A DNA stretch of 44,953 nt from Holdemanella biformis DSM 3989 (GCF_000156655.1 NZ_DS996844.1:48360-93312); one strand, 5' to 3'; positions 1 through 8,577 are shown, numbered from the stretch's first letter. The notes: a model not told the origin generated them from the letters alone. Program-made: numbers and translations.

Positions 1-19
1 TTTTCGATCCTTTTCTTAT

Positions 20-59
20 GGCTTGTAATGAATAAGAGAAAAGAGCAATTTTACAAGCC
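20..59 (-). terminator. Hairpin downstream of amt
   Basis: A 9-bp perfect inverted repeat (GGCTTGTAA with TTACAAGCC) encloses a 22-base loop just past the amt stop. The T-run that follows on the minus strand is poor (ATAAGAAAAGG), so this may be an mRNA-end stabiliser rather than a strong intrinsic terminator. Confidence 0.45.
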
Positions 60-69
60 ACGACATATA

Positions 70-1755
70 TTATTCTTCATATTTTAATGCATCTTTACCA
101 CGAGCAGATGTTGAAATACGAATAACATCAACAACATCGTAGACAAAGATTTTTCCATCCCCAATATTTCCAGTATACAAAGCCTTTTTAGCTGCTTTTA
201 CAACATCAGCTACAGGTACTTCGCTCACAACGACTTCAACTTTTAATTTAGGAAGCAATTCCATATTTACTTTTGCACCACGATAGTAACTTGTCTGACC
301 CTTTTGCACACCACAACCAGATACTTTCGTAACCGTCATACCACCAATGCCAATTTCATTTAATGCAGTCTTGATCTTATCGAATTTCTCAGCTTTAGTA
401 ATGATGACAACCTTAGAAATAGAACCATCACTATGAATGACTTTTGTAGGTACAGCATCCTCCACATCCACACTTGGAGTGTAACTAGAATCTTGTACAG
501 TTTCTAAATAATCACCAGGAACATCGGCTTCTAAGGCAAAACCAGCATATGCACTTTCCAATCCATGCTCCATTTTATCAAGACCAACAATTTCTTCATG
601 TGCCCTTACACGTAATCCAACTGTTTTTTTGATAATAAAGAAAGTAATACACATCGTTACTGCAGTCCATGCACCAATTGCCAACAATCCTAATAATTGA
701 ACACCTAATAAATGGAATCCTCCACCATAGAATAAGCCTTGTGCTTCAGGCATTGTATCTGTACCACACGCAAATAATCCAACACAAATTGTTCCTAATA
801 CACCATTGCCAAAGTGTACAGCCACAGCACCTACTGGATCATCTACTTTCAATTTATAATCCAACAACCATACAATGAAACAAACCATACATCCAGATAA
901 GATACCAATCACAAATGATCCAAATACGTTTACGGCATCACATCCAGCAGTAATCGCAACTAAACCAGCTAAGGATCCATTTAAACACATCGCAACATCT
1001 GGTTTTCCATATTTAATCCAAGTAATCAACATAACTGTACATGTCGCAACAGCAGGAGCAACAGTAGTTGTCGCAAAAATTGTAGCTAACTGAATACCAT
1101 TTGTAGCAGCTGCACCATTAAATCCATACCAGCCAAACCATAAGATAAAGACTCCTAATGCACCAATTGTTAAGCTGTGACCTGGAATTCCTCGTGGAGA
1201 TCCATCTTTATCAAACTTACCAATTCTTGGACCTAACATCCATGCACCAATTAAAGCCGTTAAACCACCAACATAGTGAATGGCAGCACTACCGGCAAAA
1301 TCATGGAAGCCAAGACTACCTAGCCATCCACCGCCCCATACCCAGTGTGCTTCAATTGGATATACGATCAAGCTAATCACAAAACTATAAATACAATACG
1401 AAATAAATTTAGTTCTTTCAGCCATAGCTCCAGAAACAATCGTTGCAGCTGTTGCACAGAATACTAAGTTAAATGTGAAACTTGACCAGTTTGTTCCGGC
1501 AAAGTTTGTCAATGGACTTTCTCCCCAGCCAATTAATCCTGCAAAATCATGTCCCATCAATAGACTATAACCAATAATCAAGAATGCGACAGTTCCTAAA
1601 CAGAAATCCATCAAGTTTTTCATAATAATGTTACCGGCATTCTTGGCTCTTGTAAATCCGGCTTCTACCATCGCAAATCCTGCCTGCATAAAGAATACAA
1701 AGGCAGCTCCAATCAGATACCATATTCCAAATACCTCTGTTAAAATCTTCTCCAT
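70..1755 (-). CDS. amt: Ammonium transporter fused to a C-terminal P-II (GlnK-like) domain
   Basis: 561-residue membrane protein. Residues 1 to about 400 form an Amt/Mep/Rh ammonium channel with about 11 membrane segments and family signatures such as FGWYGFNGAA and VHFGNGVLG. A linker follows, and residues 448-561 are a complete P-II signal protein domain: the T-loop motif QKGQTSYYRG carries a tyrosine (about Y491) at the position uridylylated in GlnB/GlnK, and the B-loop TGNIGDGKIFV is present. In other bacteria GlnK is a separate protein that plugs AmtB; here channel and sensor are one chain. I chose the ATG at 1755 because GGGAGG lies just upstream and the channel sequence begins there; an upstream ATG (1800) would lie in the leader hairpin. 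The gene probably has its own attenuated promoter. Confidence 0.93.
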   Translation of the reverse strand: MEKILTEVFGIWYLIGAAFVFFMQAGFAMVEAGFTRAKNAGNIIMKNLMDFCLGTVAFLIIGYSLLMGHDFAGLIGWGESPLTNFAGTNWSSFTFNLVFCATAATIVSGAMAERTKFISYCIYSFVISLIVYPIEAHWVWGGGWLGSLGFHDFAGSAAIHYVGGLTALIGAWMLGPRIGKFDKDGSPRGIPGHSLTIGALGVFILWFGWYGFNGAAATNGIQLATIFATTTVAPAVATCTVMLITWIKYGKPDVAMCLNGSLAGLVAITAGCDAVNVFGSFVIGILSGCMVCFIVWLLDYKLKVDDPVGAVAVHFGNGVLGTICVGLFACGTDTMPEAQGLFYGGGFHLLGVQLLGLLAIGAWTAVTMCITFFIIKKTVGLRVRAHEEIVGLDKMEHGLESAYAGFALEADVPGDYLETVQDSSYTPSVDVEDAVPTKVIHSDGSISKVVIITKAEKFDKIKTALNEIGIGGMTVTKVSGCGVQKGQTSYYRGAKVNMELLPKLKVEVVVSEVPVADVVKAAKKALYTGNIGDGKIFVYDVVDVIRISTSARGKDALKYEE

Positions 1756-1778
1756 AATATTTCCTCCCTTACACAAAG

Positions 1779-1823
1779 AAAAAAGGCATTTACAGTCCAT
1801 GCATTTTATGAACTATAAGCGCC
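1779..1823 (-). terminator. Attenuator-like hairpin in the amt leader
   Basis: The minus strand shows a 16-bp stem with G-U pairs (1808-1823 with 1785-1800), a 7-base loop and six T residues at 1784-1779. The T-run ends only about 23 bases before the amt ATG, leaving no room for a promoter after it. A good promoter lies before it (1844-1872), so amt transcription must pass through this terminator. It could also end MATE transcripts. Confidence 0.7.
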
Positions 1824-1843
1824 TTTGCCTTATGTATGTACGT

Positions 1844-1872
1844 ATTTTATTCTCCATGAAACAGTTTGTCAA
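1844..1872 (-). promoter_or_regulatory. Promoter for amt
   Basis: Minus-strand TTGACA (1872-1867), a 17-base spacer and TAAAAT (1849-1844). The -35 box overlaps the MATE stop codon. The predicted start near 1837 gives an leader of about 82 bases dominated by the terminator hairpin. Confidence 0.7.
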
Positions 1873-3215
1873 CTGTTTTCTGAAACATTTTGAAAATTTC
1901 TTTCCATATGATAATAATTCGGAATCAAAATGACAACAGCACCAACCCATGCCAATACTTCTACCGGATATAATCCAGATTTACCAAAAAAGATAGGTAA
2001 AACTAAAGCGCCTGAAATTCGCATCAATAATTCAAATAATCCCGACACCATCGGAATAAAAGCATTCGATAAACCTTGAATTGTAGAGCGATATGCGTGC
2101 AACATATATAAAATTGGAAGGAAAATGGTTAAACACCTTAAGAAAGTTAATCCGTATGTCATCGCCTCTTTAGCACCTTGGCTTGTATTTGAAATAAAAC
2201 AAGAAAGGAACAGTGGCCCAAAGAACCATAGTATTATCGAAATCAAAATGGAAGTGGCTAAAGATAGTAACACAACTTTTTTTACACCGCTCTTAATACG
2301 ATCATATCTTTTTGCGCCATAGTTTTGTCCCGTATATGTAACCATGGCATATCCATAAGAAACAGCCGAAATTTCAAGCACTCCATATAATTTATTCATA
2401 GCCGTAAAGCCTGCAAGGAAATATGTTCCATATCGATTTACAGCACTTGTTAAAACCATGCCACCAATCGCAATTAAAACATTCTGTAAAGCCATAGGAA
2501 TACCCAATCTAAACTGGTTCATATAATACGACAAATCTCTACAAATTGAATTTGGCATATATTCCTTTAACTTTAATACATGATATAAACAGAAACATCC
2601 AGCTAGAATTTGTGCAATCACTGTTGCAACACCTGCTCCAATAATGCCCCACTCAAGTCCCATGACAAACAATACATCTAAACCAACATTACAAATACTG
2701 GCAATGATCATGGCATGCAATGGTGTTTTTGAATTTCCAAAAGCACGTAAAATACTTGCCAACGCATTATAGAACATAGTCGCAAATAAACCTATATAAA
2801 TTACGTGCGTATAGGCCAGTGCACGATCCATAATATCGGCTGGTGTTTTTAATAAAACAAGAATTCTTGGTAATAATGGATAAATAATAGCTAATAAAAC
2901 TACAGTCGATATGATCGCATTGACAACTAAAGCTGAAATACACTTTTGAACATTACTCTTATCATGTGTACCAAATGCATGGGAAACAGGAATTGAAAAG
3001 CCTTGGGCAAGCCCAGTTACTACAGCTATTCCCATCCAAGTAAGCCAATCACAACATCCAATAGCCGCTAACGCCTTGACGCCTAAATGTCTAGAAACAA
3101 TGATTGTATCGCACACTGTATAGAGTTGTTGAAATATATTTCCTAACATTAAAGGTAGAGAAAACAAAATAATTAGTTTTAATTCATTTCCCTTCGTCAT
3201 ATCTGTTACTTTCAT
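1869..3215 (-). CDS. MATE family efflux transporter
   Basis: 448-residue integral membrane protein with about 12 hydrophobic segments and the MATE fold pattern: an N-terminal block (SLPLMLGNIFQQLYTVCDTI) and a related second half starting near residue 230. MATE proteins export drugs, toxins or metabolites using sodium or proton gradients; the substrate cannot be read from sequence. The ATG at 3215 has AGGAGAG 6 bases upstream; a longer reading frame from 3272 has no better ribosome site and lies in the intergenic region. It is divergent from the nrdI-like gene with a 133-base shared control region, so both may answer to one regulator. Confidence 0.88.
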   Translation of the reverse strand: MKVTDMTKGNELKLIILFSLPLMLGNIFQQLYTVCDTIIVSRHLGVKALAAIGCCDWLTWMGIAVVTGLAQGFSIPVSHAFGTHDKSNVQKCISALVVNAIISTVVLLAIIYPLLPRILVLLKTPADIMDRALAYTHVIYIGLFATMFYNALASILRAFGNSKTPLHAMIIASICNVGLDVLFVMGLEWGIIGAGVATVIAQILAGCFCLYHVLKLKEYMPNSICRDLSYYMNQFRLGIPMALQNVLIAIGGMVLTSAVNRYGTYFLAGFTAMNKLYGVLEISAVSYGYAMVTYTGQNYGAKRYDRIKSGVKKVVLLSLATSILISIILWFFGPLFLSCFISNTSQGAKEAMTYGLTFLRCLTIFLPILYMLHAYRSTIQGLSNAFIPMVSGLFELLMRISGALVLPIFFGKSGLYPVEVLAWVGAVVILIPNYYHMERNFQNVSENS

Positions 3216-3277
3216 AAAACACTCTCCTGTCAAACAGAAACAGTATATCATAAGATAATTTTTTTCCAACAAAGTTA

Positions 3278-3330
3278 TTTACAACTAACTAATTATGGTA
3301 TATACTATAGCCAGTTAGATAAGACTAACT
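3278..3330 (+). promoter_or_regulatory. Promoter of the nrdI-like gene with AGTTAG/CTAACT operator-like repeats
   Basis: TTTACA (3278-3283), a 17-base spacer and TATACT (3301-3306) make a strong sigma-A promoter. AACTAACT (3283-3290) sits in the spacer, and an inverted repeat AGTTAG (3313-3318) / CTAACT (3325-3330) lies over the start of transcription. The half-sites resemble those bound by DtxR/IdeR-type metal repressors, which would suit a flavodoxin, but this is only a resemblance. Confidence 0.6.
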
Positions 3331-3348
3331 ATTAAGGAGGTAACCCAT

Positions 3349-3699
3349 ATGAAATATGCATACGCAAGCCGTACTGGCAATGTCGAAGAAATTGTGAATT
3401 CGTTAGGTATCGATGCTCTTCGCATTGATGATGGATCTGAAAACATGGATGAACCATACATCTTATTTACATATACAGATGGATATGGCGATGTTCCTGC
3501 AGAAGTAGAAAGCTTCTTAATGGCCAATGGTACCTTGATTCAAGGCGTAGTTTGTTCTGGTGATACAGGTTATGGTGATGCTTATTGTCAAGCCGCAGAT
3601 AAAATCAGTGATGACTATGGTTGTGAAATTCTATATAAAGTAGAAAATTCGGGTACACCAGAAGATATTGAAAACATCAAAAAAGTGATTGGAGCTTAA
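3349..3699 (+). CDS. nrdI: NrdI-like flavodoxin
   Basis: 116-residue flavodoxin-fold protein. The N-terminal phosphate loop SRTGNVEEIV matches the S-K-T-G-N-V pattern of NrdI, and the later segment VVCSGDTGYGDAYCQA corresponds to the second FMN-contact loop of NrdI. NrdI supplies the oxidant that activates the manganese cofactor of class Ib ribonucleotide reductase. No nrdE or nrdF lies in this window, so the reductase partner must be elsewhere, or this is a general short-chain flavodoxin. Start ATG follows AAGGAGG. The DUF3793 gene begins 3 bases after its stop, so the two are one operon. Confidence 0.78.
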   Translation: MKYAYASRTGNVEEIVNSLGIDALRIDDGSENMDEPYILFTYTDGYGDVPAEVESFLMANGTLIQGVVCSGDTGYGDAYCQAADKISDDYGCEILYKVENSGTPEDIENIKKVIGA

Positions 3700-3701
3700 T
3701 T

Positions 3702-4235
3702 ATGCCAAAGCAACGTTTTGAATCTTTATTGGCAAATTATTGTGCTCCAACCTTGAAGCAATATAAATATGCCAATATGTTTCACCTTCCAAAAGACGAT
3801 GATAGTATTCGATTATTGATCAAACACTATAATCAACAATTCAATTCTAAAGGAATCTATTTTATTCTTATAGAACAAGAATCTCAATACACCATTTATG
3901 TATACAATTCCAAACTTAAAGACTATATTTCCTCAAATGCAGTTCAAAACTTTTTAAAATCCTATCAATATCCAAATACTTTTGAACTGTGTATACAAGA
4001 ACTCAAAAAAAGACTTAACACAAAAAACTTTCCTCATGAAATAGGTGTATTTCTAGGATATCCATTAGATGACGTAATTGGATTTATTGAACATAAACCA
4101 TACTACTTAGTTGGCGATTGGAAGGTGTATCAAAACGTAAATGAAGCAAAGAAACAATTTGATGTATTCAAACAAGCGAAAGAACAAATGTTAAATGAAA
4201 TTCATAATGGATATGAATTATCCCAAATTATTTAA
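3702..4235 (+). CDS. DUF3793 family protein
   Basis: 177-residue soluble protein. It matches the DUF3793 pattern: an N-terminal FESLLANYCAPTLKQYKYAN block, a middle L-x-VY-x-S-x-L segment (YTIYVYNSKLKDYI), and the C-terminal hallmark FPHEIGVFLGYPLDDVIGFI followed by a WKVY block. Function is unknown. This family is frequently found beside small flavodoxins in anaerobic Bacillota, as here, where it is co-transcribed with the nrdI-like gene. No metal-binding cysteine cluster, signal peptide or membrane segment is seen. Confidence 0.82.
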   Translation: MPKQRFESLLANYCAPTLKQYKYANMFHLPKDDDSIRLLIKHYNQQFNSKGIYFILIEQESQYTIYVYNSKLKDYISSNAVQNFLKSYQYPNTFELCIQELKKRLNTKNFPHEIGVFLGYPLDDVIGFIEHKPYYLVGDWKVYQNVNEAKKQFDVFKQAKEQMLNEIHNGYELSQII

Positions 4236-4250
4236 TATTTTGTTTCTATC

Positions 4251-4272
4251 GACCAATTTCGTGATATTGGTC
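4251..4272 (+). terminator. Weak hairpin after the DUF3793 gene
   Basis: GACCAAT (4251-4257) pairs with ATTGGTC (4266-4272), followed by TAATAATTT. It has a short U-tract and is a weaker candidate than the hairpin at 4348. Confidence 0.35.
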
Positions 4273-4347
4273 TAATAATTTAATTATAGATGGTATATTA
4301 TATGTATGGTTATAAATATCATTTCACATTAAATAATAACCAAAAGA

Positions 4348-4380
4348 AAGGATATCGAAAAAAATCGATATCCTTCTTTT
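4348..4380. terminator. Bidirectional terminator between DUF3793 and M42 genes
   Basis: An 11-bp perfect stem (AAGGATATCGA with TCGATATCCTT), a loop of six A residues and TTCTTTT after it. On the minus strand the hairpin is followed by TTCTTTTGG. It lies between two convergent genes and can serve both. Confidence 0.85.
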
Positions 4381-4381
4381 A

Positions 4382-5416
4382 TTATTCACTTAAAACATAA
4401 GCCTTGGTTAGTTTTACACAATCCTCAATGGCTTGTATACTCGTTCTTTCATAGCCATGTGAATTCATACAACCAACGCCAAATACCGCAGGCGTAACGT
4501 TGTTTTCTGCACGAATAGCCGCTGTGGCATCTGAACCGAAACGATAATACGTGTCCACGCAATAATGGACATTATTTTCCTTTGCCAGATTAATTAACTT
4601 TGTAGTCAATTCCCAATCATAAGGAGAATAATTATCACTCGCTCCAATCGATACTTTCTTTTCCGAACCATGATTATCCGGACCAATCAAACCAATATCC
4701 AACGCAACATATTCACTTACTTCACTAGGAACATAGGAACCACCATGCCCAATCTCCTCAAAGATAGGAAATGCAAATAATGTATTATAAAAAGGTGTCA
4801 AATTTTCTTCTTTTAATTGACGCAATACTTCAATCACAGCTGCAACCATAGCTTTATCATCAATATGACGTGATTTAACAAAGCCAGATTCAGTACGTTT
4901 AAAACGTGGTTCGACACTAATCAAATCCCCATGCTCGATACCTAAATCATACACATCCTTAGCACAACTTACGTCTTCATCTAGCAAGATGGCTTCATTA
5001 AACATATCACGTTCACGACTTCTCGCATCATCAAACACATGAGTAGAATGTGACTTACAAATCACCATACCCTCATATGTTTTACCACTACGTGTATGAA
5101 TATATACATTTTCACCTTCAATATTATGAAAATTGACTCCACCCAAGTTTTTCACTTCGATCCATCCATTTTCCATCACATGCCGAACTTGCAAACCAAT
5201 CGTATCCAAATGTGCACCTACACATACTGTCTTACTTGAATCTTTACCTGGTATGCGAACATAAGCAGTTCGCTTATTATCAAATTCAAGCTCATATCCT
5301 AGATTTCCAACCATTTCACTTAATTTTTTATGAATTTCAGGATAGAAACCAACAACACTTGGCGTATTGATCAAATCCTCTAGATTTTTTAACATTTCTT
5401 CTGTTTTTAACATCAT
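4382..5416 (-). CDS. M42 family metallopeptidase (glutamyl-aminopeptidase/FrvX/YsdC type)
   Basis: 344-residue cytosolic aminopeptidase of the tetrahedral M42 family. Expected metal ligands and catalytic residues are present: GAHLDT (His69, Asp71), SRHIDDKA (bridging Asp), FEEIGHGG (Glu-Glu pair), VALDIG (Asp) and the C-terminal NSHGYER His. These enzymes release N-terminal residues from short peptides inside the cell, supplying amino acids. The start is taken as ATG 5416, 7 bases after AAGGA; a GTG at 5422 touches that ribosome site and is unlikely. It is divergent from yaaA with 40 bases between the start codons. Confidence 0.9.
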   Translation of the reverse strand: MMLKTEEMLKNLEDLINTPSVVGFYPEIHKKLSEMVGNLGYELEFDNKRTAYVRIPGKDSSKTVCVGAHLDTIGLQVRHVMENGWIEVKNLGGVNFHNIEGENVYIHTRSGKTYEGMVICKSHSTHVFDDARSRERDMFNEAILLDEDVSCAKDVYDLGIEHGDLISVEPRFKRTESGFVKSRHIDDKAMVAAVIEVLRQLKEENLTPFYNTLFAFPIFEEIGHGGSYVPSEVSEYVALDIGLIGPDNHGSEKKVSIGASDNYSPYDWELTTKLINLAKENNVHYCVDTYYRFGSDATAAIRAENNVTPAVFGVGCMNSHGYERTSIQAIEDCVKLTKAYVLSE

Positions 5417-5456
5417 CTTCACTTCCTTTTCTTAAAAGTTATTATACAATAGTTGT

Positions 5457-6167
5457 ATGAAAATAATTATATCTCCCGCCAAAAAGATGAAAATAATCGA
5501 TGATGTTGTTATACAATGTACAACCCCTTTATTTCTATTAAAAACAACAAAACTTTTACATCACCTTCAATGTTTGGATTATGAAGAATTAAAATCATAT
5601 TTAAAATGTTCCGATACGATTGCCAAAACTACATTTGAACAATTTCAAAATATGAGTCTAGACAAAAATTGTACACCTGCCATACTTTCTTATTCCGGCA
5701 TTCAATATCAATATATGGCTCCTCATGTATTTACAGATGATCAAATGAAATATATTCAAGAACATCTTTATATTCTTTCCGGTTTCTATGGATTGTTAAG
5801 ACCGTTAGATGCGATAACGCCCTATCGTTTAGAAATGCAGACAAAATGCCCATTCTCTTTATATGACTTTTGGAAAGAGGATCTTGCCAAACAAGTCGAT
5901 GAACCAATATTAAATCTTGCGAGTGAAGAATATGCCAAAATCATTCGAAAATATAAACCATTAGTGGATGTTCGTTTTATCGAAGAAAATGGTAAAGAAA
6001 AAGGAGTGTATGCCAAGATGGCTAGAGGGGCCATGGTTCGCTATCTTGCTGAAAACAAGATTGAACACATTAAAGATATTACTAGCTTTAATGAGCTTGA
6101 TTATGTTTTTGATGCGAGTCAAAGTACAGAAAAATTGTACATATTTCAAAAAAAGCTATCGTCATGA
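5457..6167 (+). CDS. yaaA: Peroxide stress protein YaaA (DUF328/UPF0246)
   Basis: 236-residue protein with the family signature start MKIIISPAKKM, the central LSGFYGLLRPLDAITPYRLEM block and a C-terminal ARGAMVRYLAEN segment. In E. coli YaaA limits free iron and oxidative DNA damage during peroxide stress and binds DNA. No Shine-Dalgarno sequence precedes the ATG; instead a -10-like TACAAT ends 6 bases before it, suggesting a leaderless mRNA. The stop TGA sits in the palindrome TCATGA shared with the stop of the opposing oxidoreductase gene and inside a terminator stem-loop. Confidence 0.9.
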   Translation: MKIIISPAKKMKIIDDVVIQCTTPLFLLKTTKLLHHLQCLDYEELKSYLKCSDTIAKTTFEQFQNMSLDKNCTPAILSYSGIQYQYMAPHVFTDDQMKYIQEHLYILSGFYGLLRPLDAITPYRLEMQTKCPFSLYDFWKEDLAKQVDEPILNLASEEYAKIIRKYKPLVDVRFIEENGKEKGVYAKMARGAMVRYLAENKIEHIKDITSFNELDYVFDASQSTEKLYIFQKKLSS

Positions 6168-6175
6168 TAGCTTTT
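6151..6175. terminator. Bidirectional terminator overlapping both convergent stop codons
   Basis: AAAAGCTATC (6151-6160) and GATAGCTTTT (6166-6175) form a 10-bp stem with loop GTCAT. The loop and first stem base hold TCA-TGA, which is the stop codon of both genes, one on each strand. Confidence 0.85.
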
Positions 6176-7142
6176 CTAATAATTCGACAACCATTTGCGT
6201 TTGTTCCTTATATGTTGTATATGCCTTATCATCTTTATTCAAGATGATATCCATAAAATCTTTACACTCATACAACATGTGATTCGGCTGTTCAATACTG
6301 ATTTTTTCTTTTGTGTCCACTGCCTTTTTACCGATTTGATCCTTCTTTGGAGCATCAAAGAAAACATCTTTACACACACCACTACTTGCACCAGAAACAA
6401 TCAATGTTCCCTGATCCCCTTGTAGATATACAGTATAAGGACTTGAACAATCTTTTGCCCCTGTACAAGTTGCGATAAAATCTGGATATTCCATAATAAC
6501 AATTCCACTTGTATCAATGCCATTATATCCAACATTCTTAAAATAATGAACATCTTTCGGTTTACCAAATAATCCCGTCACAAAATGAAGATTATATACA
6601 TTGATATCCATCAGTGCTCCACCATTAAAGTTTGGATCAAAAGCATTCGTTTGAATATGATCTTTATATCTTTGATATTTTGATGAATATTGCGAGAAGT
6701 TGCATTGTACCATCTTAATATCTCCACAATTTGATAGATTTTCCTTAATAATTTGATAATTTGGAAGATGCACATTTGTGATGGCTTCAAAAATATAAAC
6801 ACCATTCTTTTTAGCAATTTCAAATAGTTCATTACACTCCTTTAAAGTCGGTGTAAAAGGCTTCTCATTAATAACATACTTCTTGTGTTCCAAAGCCATT
6901 TTTGATTGTTTATAATGCAATGAATTAGGACTTGCCACATAGACAATATCCACATTTTCATCGTTCAACATTTCTTCCATATCCGTGTAATACTTTTGAA
7001 TGCCATGTTTATCAGCAAATTCTTTCGCTCTTTCTTGCGTTCTAGAATAAACGCAATACAAATTGTATCGTCCATCTAAACGCATAGCTTCGATCATACG
7101 ATCTACAATAACACCAGATCCAATTGTCGCAACGTTCATCAT
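6162..7142 (-). CDS. Gfo/Idh/MocA family oxidoreductase
   Basis: 326-residue NAD(P)-dependent dehydrogenase. Residues 1-120 are a Rossmann fold (ATIGSGVIVDRMIEA, then SPNSLHYKQS and the conserved lysine in INEKPF); the rest is the alpha/beta substrate domain with FNGGALMDINVYNLH holding typical catalytic Asp and His residues. The family oxidises sugars, inositols or trans-dihydrodiols; the substrate is not apparent. Its ATG overlaps the sensor kinase stop by 4 bases (ATGA) and has GGAG upstream, so translation is coupled to the kinase gene. Confidence 0.85.
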   Translation of the reverse strand: MMNVATIGSGVIVDRMIEAMRLDGRYNLYCVYSRTQERAKEFADKHGIQKYYTDMEEMLNDENVDIVYVASPNSLHYKQSKMALEHKKYVINEKPFTPTLKECNELFEIAKKNGVYIFEAITNVHLPNYQIIKENLSNCGDIKMVQCNFSQYSSKYQRYKDHIQTNAFDPNFNGGALMDINVYNLHFVTGLFGKPKDVHYFKNVGYNGIDTSGIVIMEYPDFIATCTGAKDCSSPYTVYLQGDQGTLIVSGASSGVCKDVFFDAPKKDQIGKKAVDTKEKISIEQPNHMLYECKDFMDIILNKDDKAYTTYKEQTQMVVELLEKLS

Positions 7143-8554
7143 GCTTTTTCTCCTTTATTTTTTACCCAAGCTTTTTCTTTTTTCTTTCTTTGTTTTTTCA
7201 CCTTTCGATAAATGATAAAACGAACACCATCTTCACTATTTTCGCCCTTAACAATATAGTGATTGGCCTTACAAACTTTAGAAACTATTGATAATCCAAG
7301 TCCAAATCGACCACCTTCCCCTTTTTCATAAGGCCTAAATAAAGATTGAATTCTATCCTCTGGCATTTTCGGACCATCATTACTAATACATAGCCAGTCT
7401 TCTCTTACTTCAATCTTAATATACGATTTCGCATACCGGAAGGCATTTTCCATAATGTTCTCAATGGCTACGCGCCATGCTTCAATCAAACCATCAAAGA
7501 AAACTTCCTCAACATCTGTGATCACTTGAATTTCCGGACGAATCACAGCCGCATTCAATACAACCTGCTCCACAACATCCTTCATATTTGTGACTACACC
7601 CTCGGCATCACTAGCCACTAAATATTCAACACGATTCATATATAACAAGGAATGTACTTTGTTCTCAAGGCGTTGTGCATTGTCCAAAATGACATCAACA
7701 CTACTTTCAAGTGTTCCATAAGGATAGATTCCATCTTTAATAGATTCTGCATAGGATTTAATTGTCGCAATCGGCGTTTTTAAATCATGCGAAATATTAT
7801 GAATCATATCTTCTTTGGCTTTATCCTGTTTCTTTAATTCATCATTCATCTTCACAATCGCAGTTGCCATTTCACCTATTTCATCATTTCGATTTAAATG
7901 AAGCTCAACTTCTTTACCATCCTTGATTTGTTCAATATAATTTCGAATTAAATTCAAAGGATGAATAATAGAGAATACCCACATTAGAATAATCAAGAAT
8001 ACGATCATAAACGCAATCACAATAACATACACTGTTGAATCAATTAATGAATCTCTAAATTGTGTCGCATATGTATCATCCATAAAACTTGCCAAAATAA
8101 TATCATCATGACAACAGATCATACGATAATAATATTTTGAATTTGCGACTGTAAATGTTCCTTGTAAAACATTATTTGTCTTAGAATCCATATCTTTCGA
8201 TTGTTCTAATAAATATTCATACACCTTATGATTGACCGGTTTTCGATTTGAATTCTGGTTTGAGATCACATTCATTTCATCATTTTGAATTAGACAATTT
8301 GTCTGAACACTATCACTTGCTAAGAAAGCATAAATATCATCTAAACTATTGTTTTGTTTTGAATCCACTAAACCAACAATCGGGGTTTGGCGATTTAGAA
8401 TCAACTCATACATTTGTTTCGTAATGGTTCGATCAATATTATCACTGACGAACACAAAGAAAAACATGATAAAAAACATCAAAACCGTCAAAATAATCGA
8501 AAGAATTTGTCGTGTTAATGACATTTTTTGAAAATAAAAAGAAGGTCCCTTCAT
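7139..8554 (-). CDS. Sensor histidine kinase (CssS-like)
   Basis: 471-residue membrane kinase. Membrane segments at about 16-37 and 174-197 enclose a 135-residue extracytoplasmic sensor region. HAMP (about 197-248), HisKA with HNISHDLKTP (phospho-acceptor His256), and HATPase_c with N-box ENIMENAFRYA and GRFGLGLSIV follow. A basic lysine-rich tail ends the protein. It pairs with the upstream response regulator, which resembles CssR, so a secretion or envelope stress role is inferred. AGGTGAT precedes the ATG. A terminator lies between regulator and kinase, and an extended -10 (TGGTAAAAT, 8578-8586) follows it, so the kinase may be expressed separately from, and lower than, the regulator. Confidence 0.88.
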   Translation of the reverse strand: MKGPSFYFQKMSLTRQILSIILTVLMFFIMFFFVFVSDNIDRTITKQMYELILNRQTPIVGLVDSKQNNSLDDIYAFLASDSVQTNCLIQNDEMNVISNQNSNRKPVNHKVYEYLLEQSKDMDSKTNNVLQGTFTVANSKYYYRMICCHDDIILASFMDDTYATQFRDSLIDSTVYVIVIAFMIVFLIILMWVFSIIHPLNLIRNYIEQIKDGKEVELHLNRNDEIGEMATAIVKMNDELKKQDKAKEDMIHNISHDLKTPIATIKSYAESIKDGIYPYGTLESSVDVILDNAQRLENKVHSLLYMNRVEYLVASDAEGVVTNMKDVVEQVVLNAAVIRPEIQVITDVEEVFFDGLIEAWRVAIENIMENAFRYAKSYIKIEVREDWLCISNDGPKMPEDRIQSLFRPYEKGEGGRFGLGLSIVSKVCKANHYIVKGENSEDGVRFIIYRKVKKQRKKKEKAWVKNKGEKA

Positions 8555-8577
8555 AAAAATATCACCTCATCACTATC

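Noticed and set aside
669-1376. Plus-strand frames opposite amt
   Set aside because: They are reverse-strand shadows of the amt coding sequence, with no start signals or recognisable protein families.
3284-3310. NrdR box before the nrdI-like gene
   Set aside because: TATATACTATAG has only partial likeness to the NrdR consensus, and the expected second box is missing; AGTTAG repeats explain the region better.
5417-5422. GTG start for the M42 peptidase
   Set aside because: It touches the ribosome site; the ATG six bases later has proper spacing.
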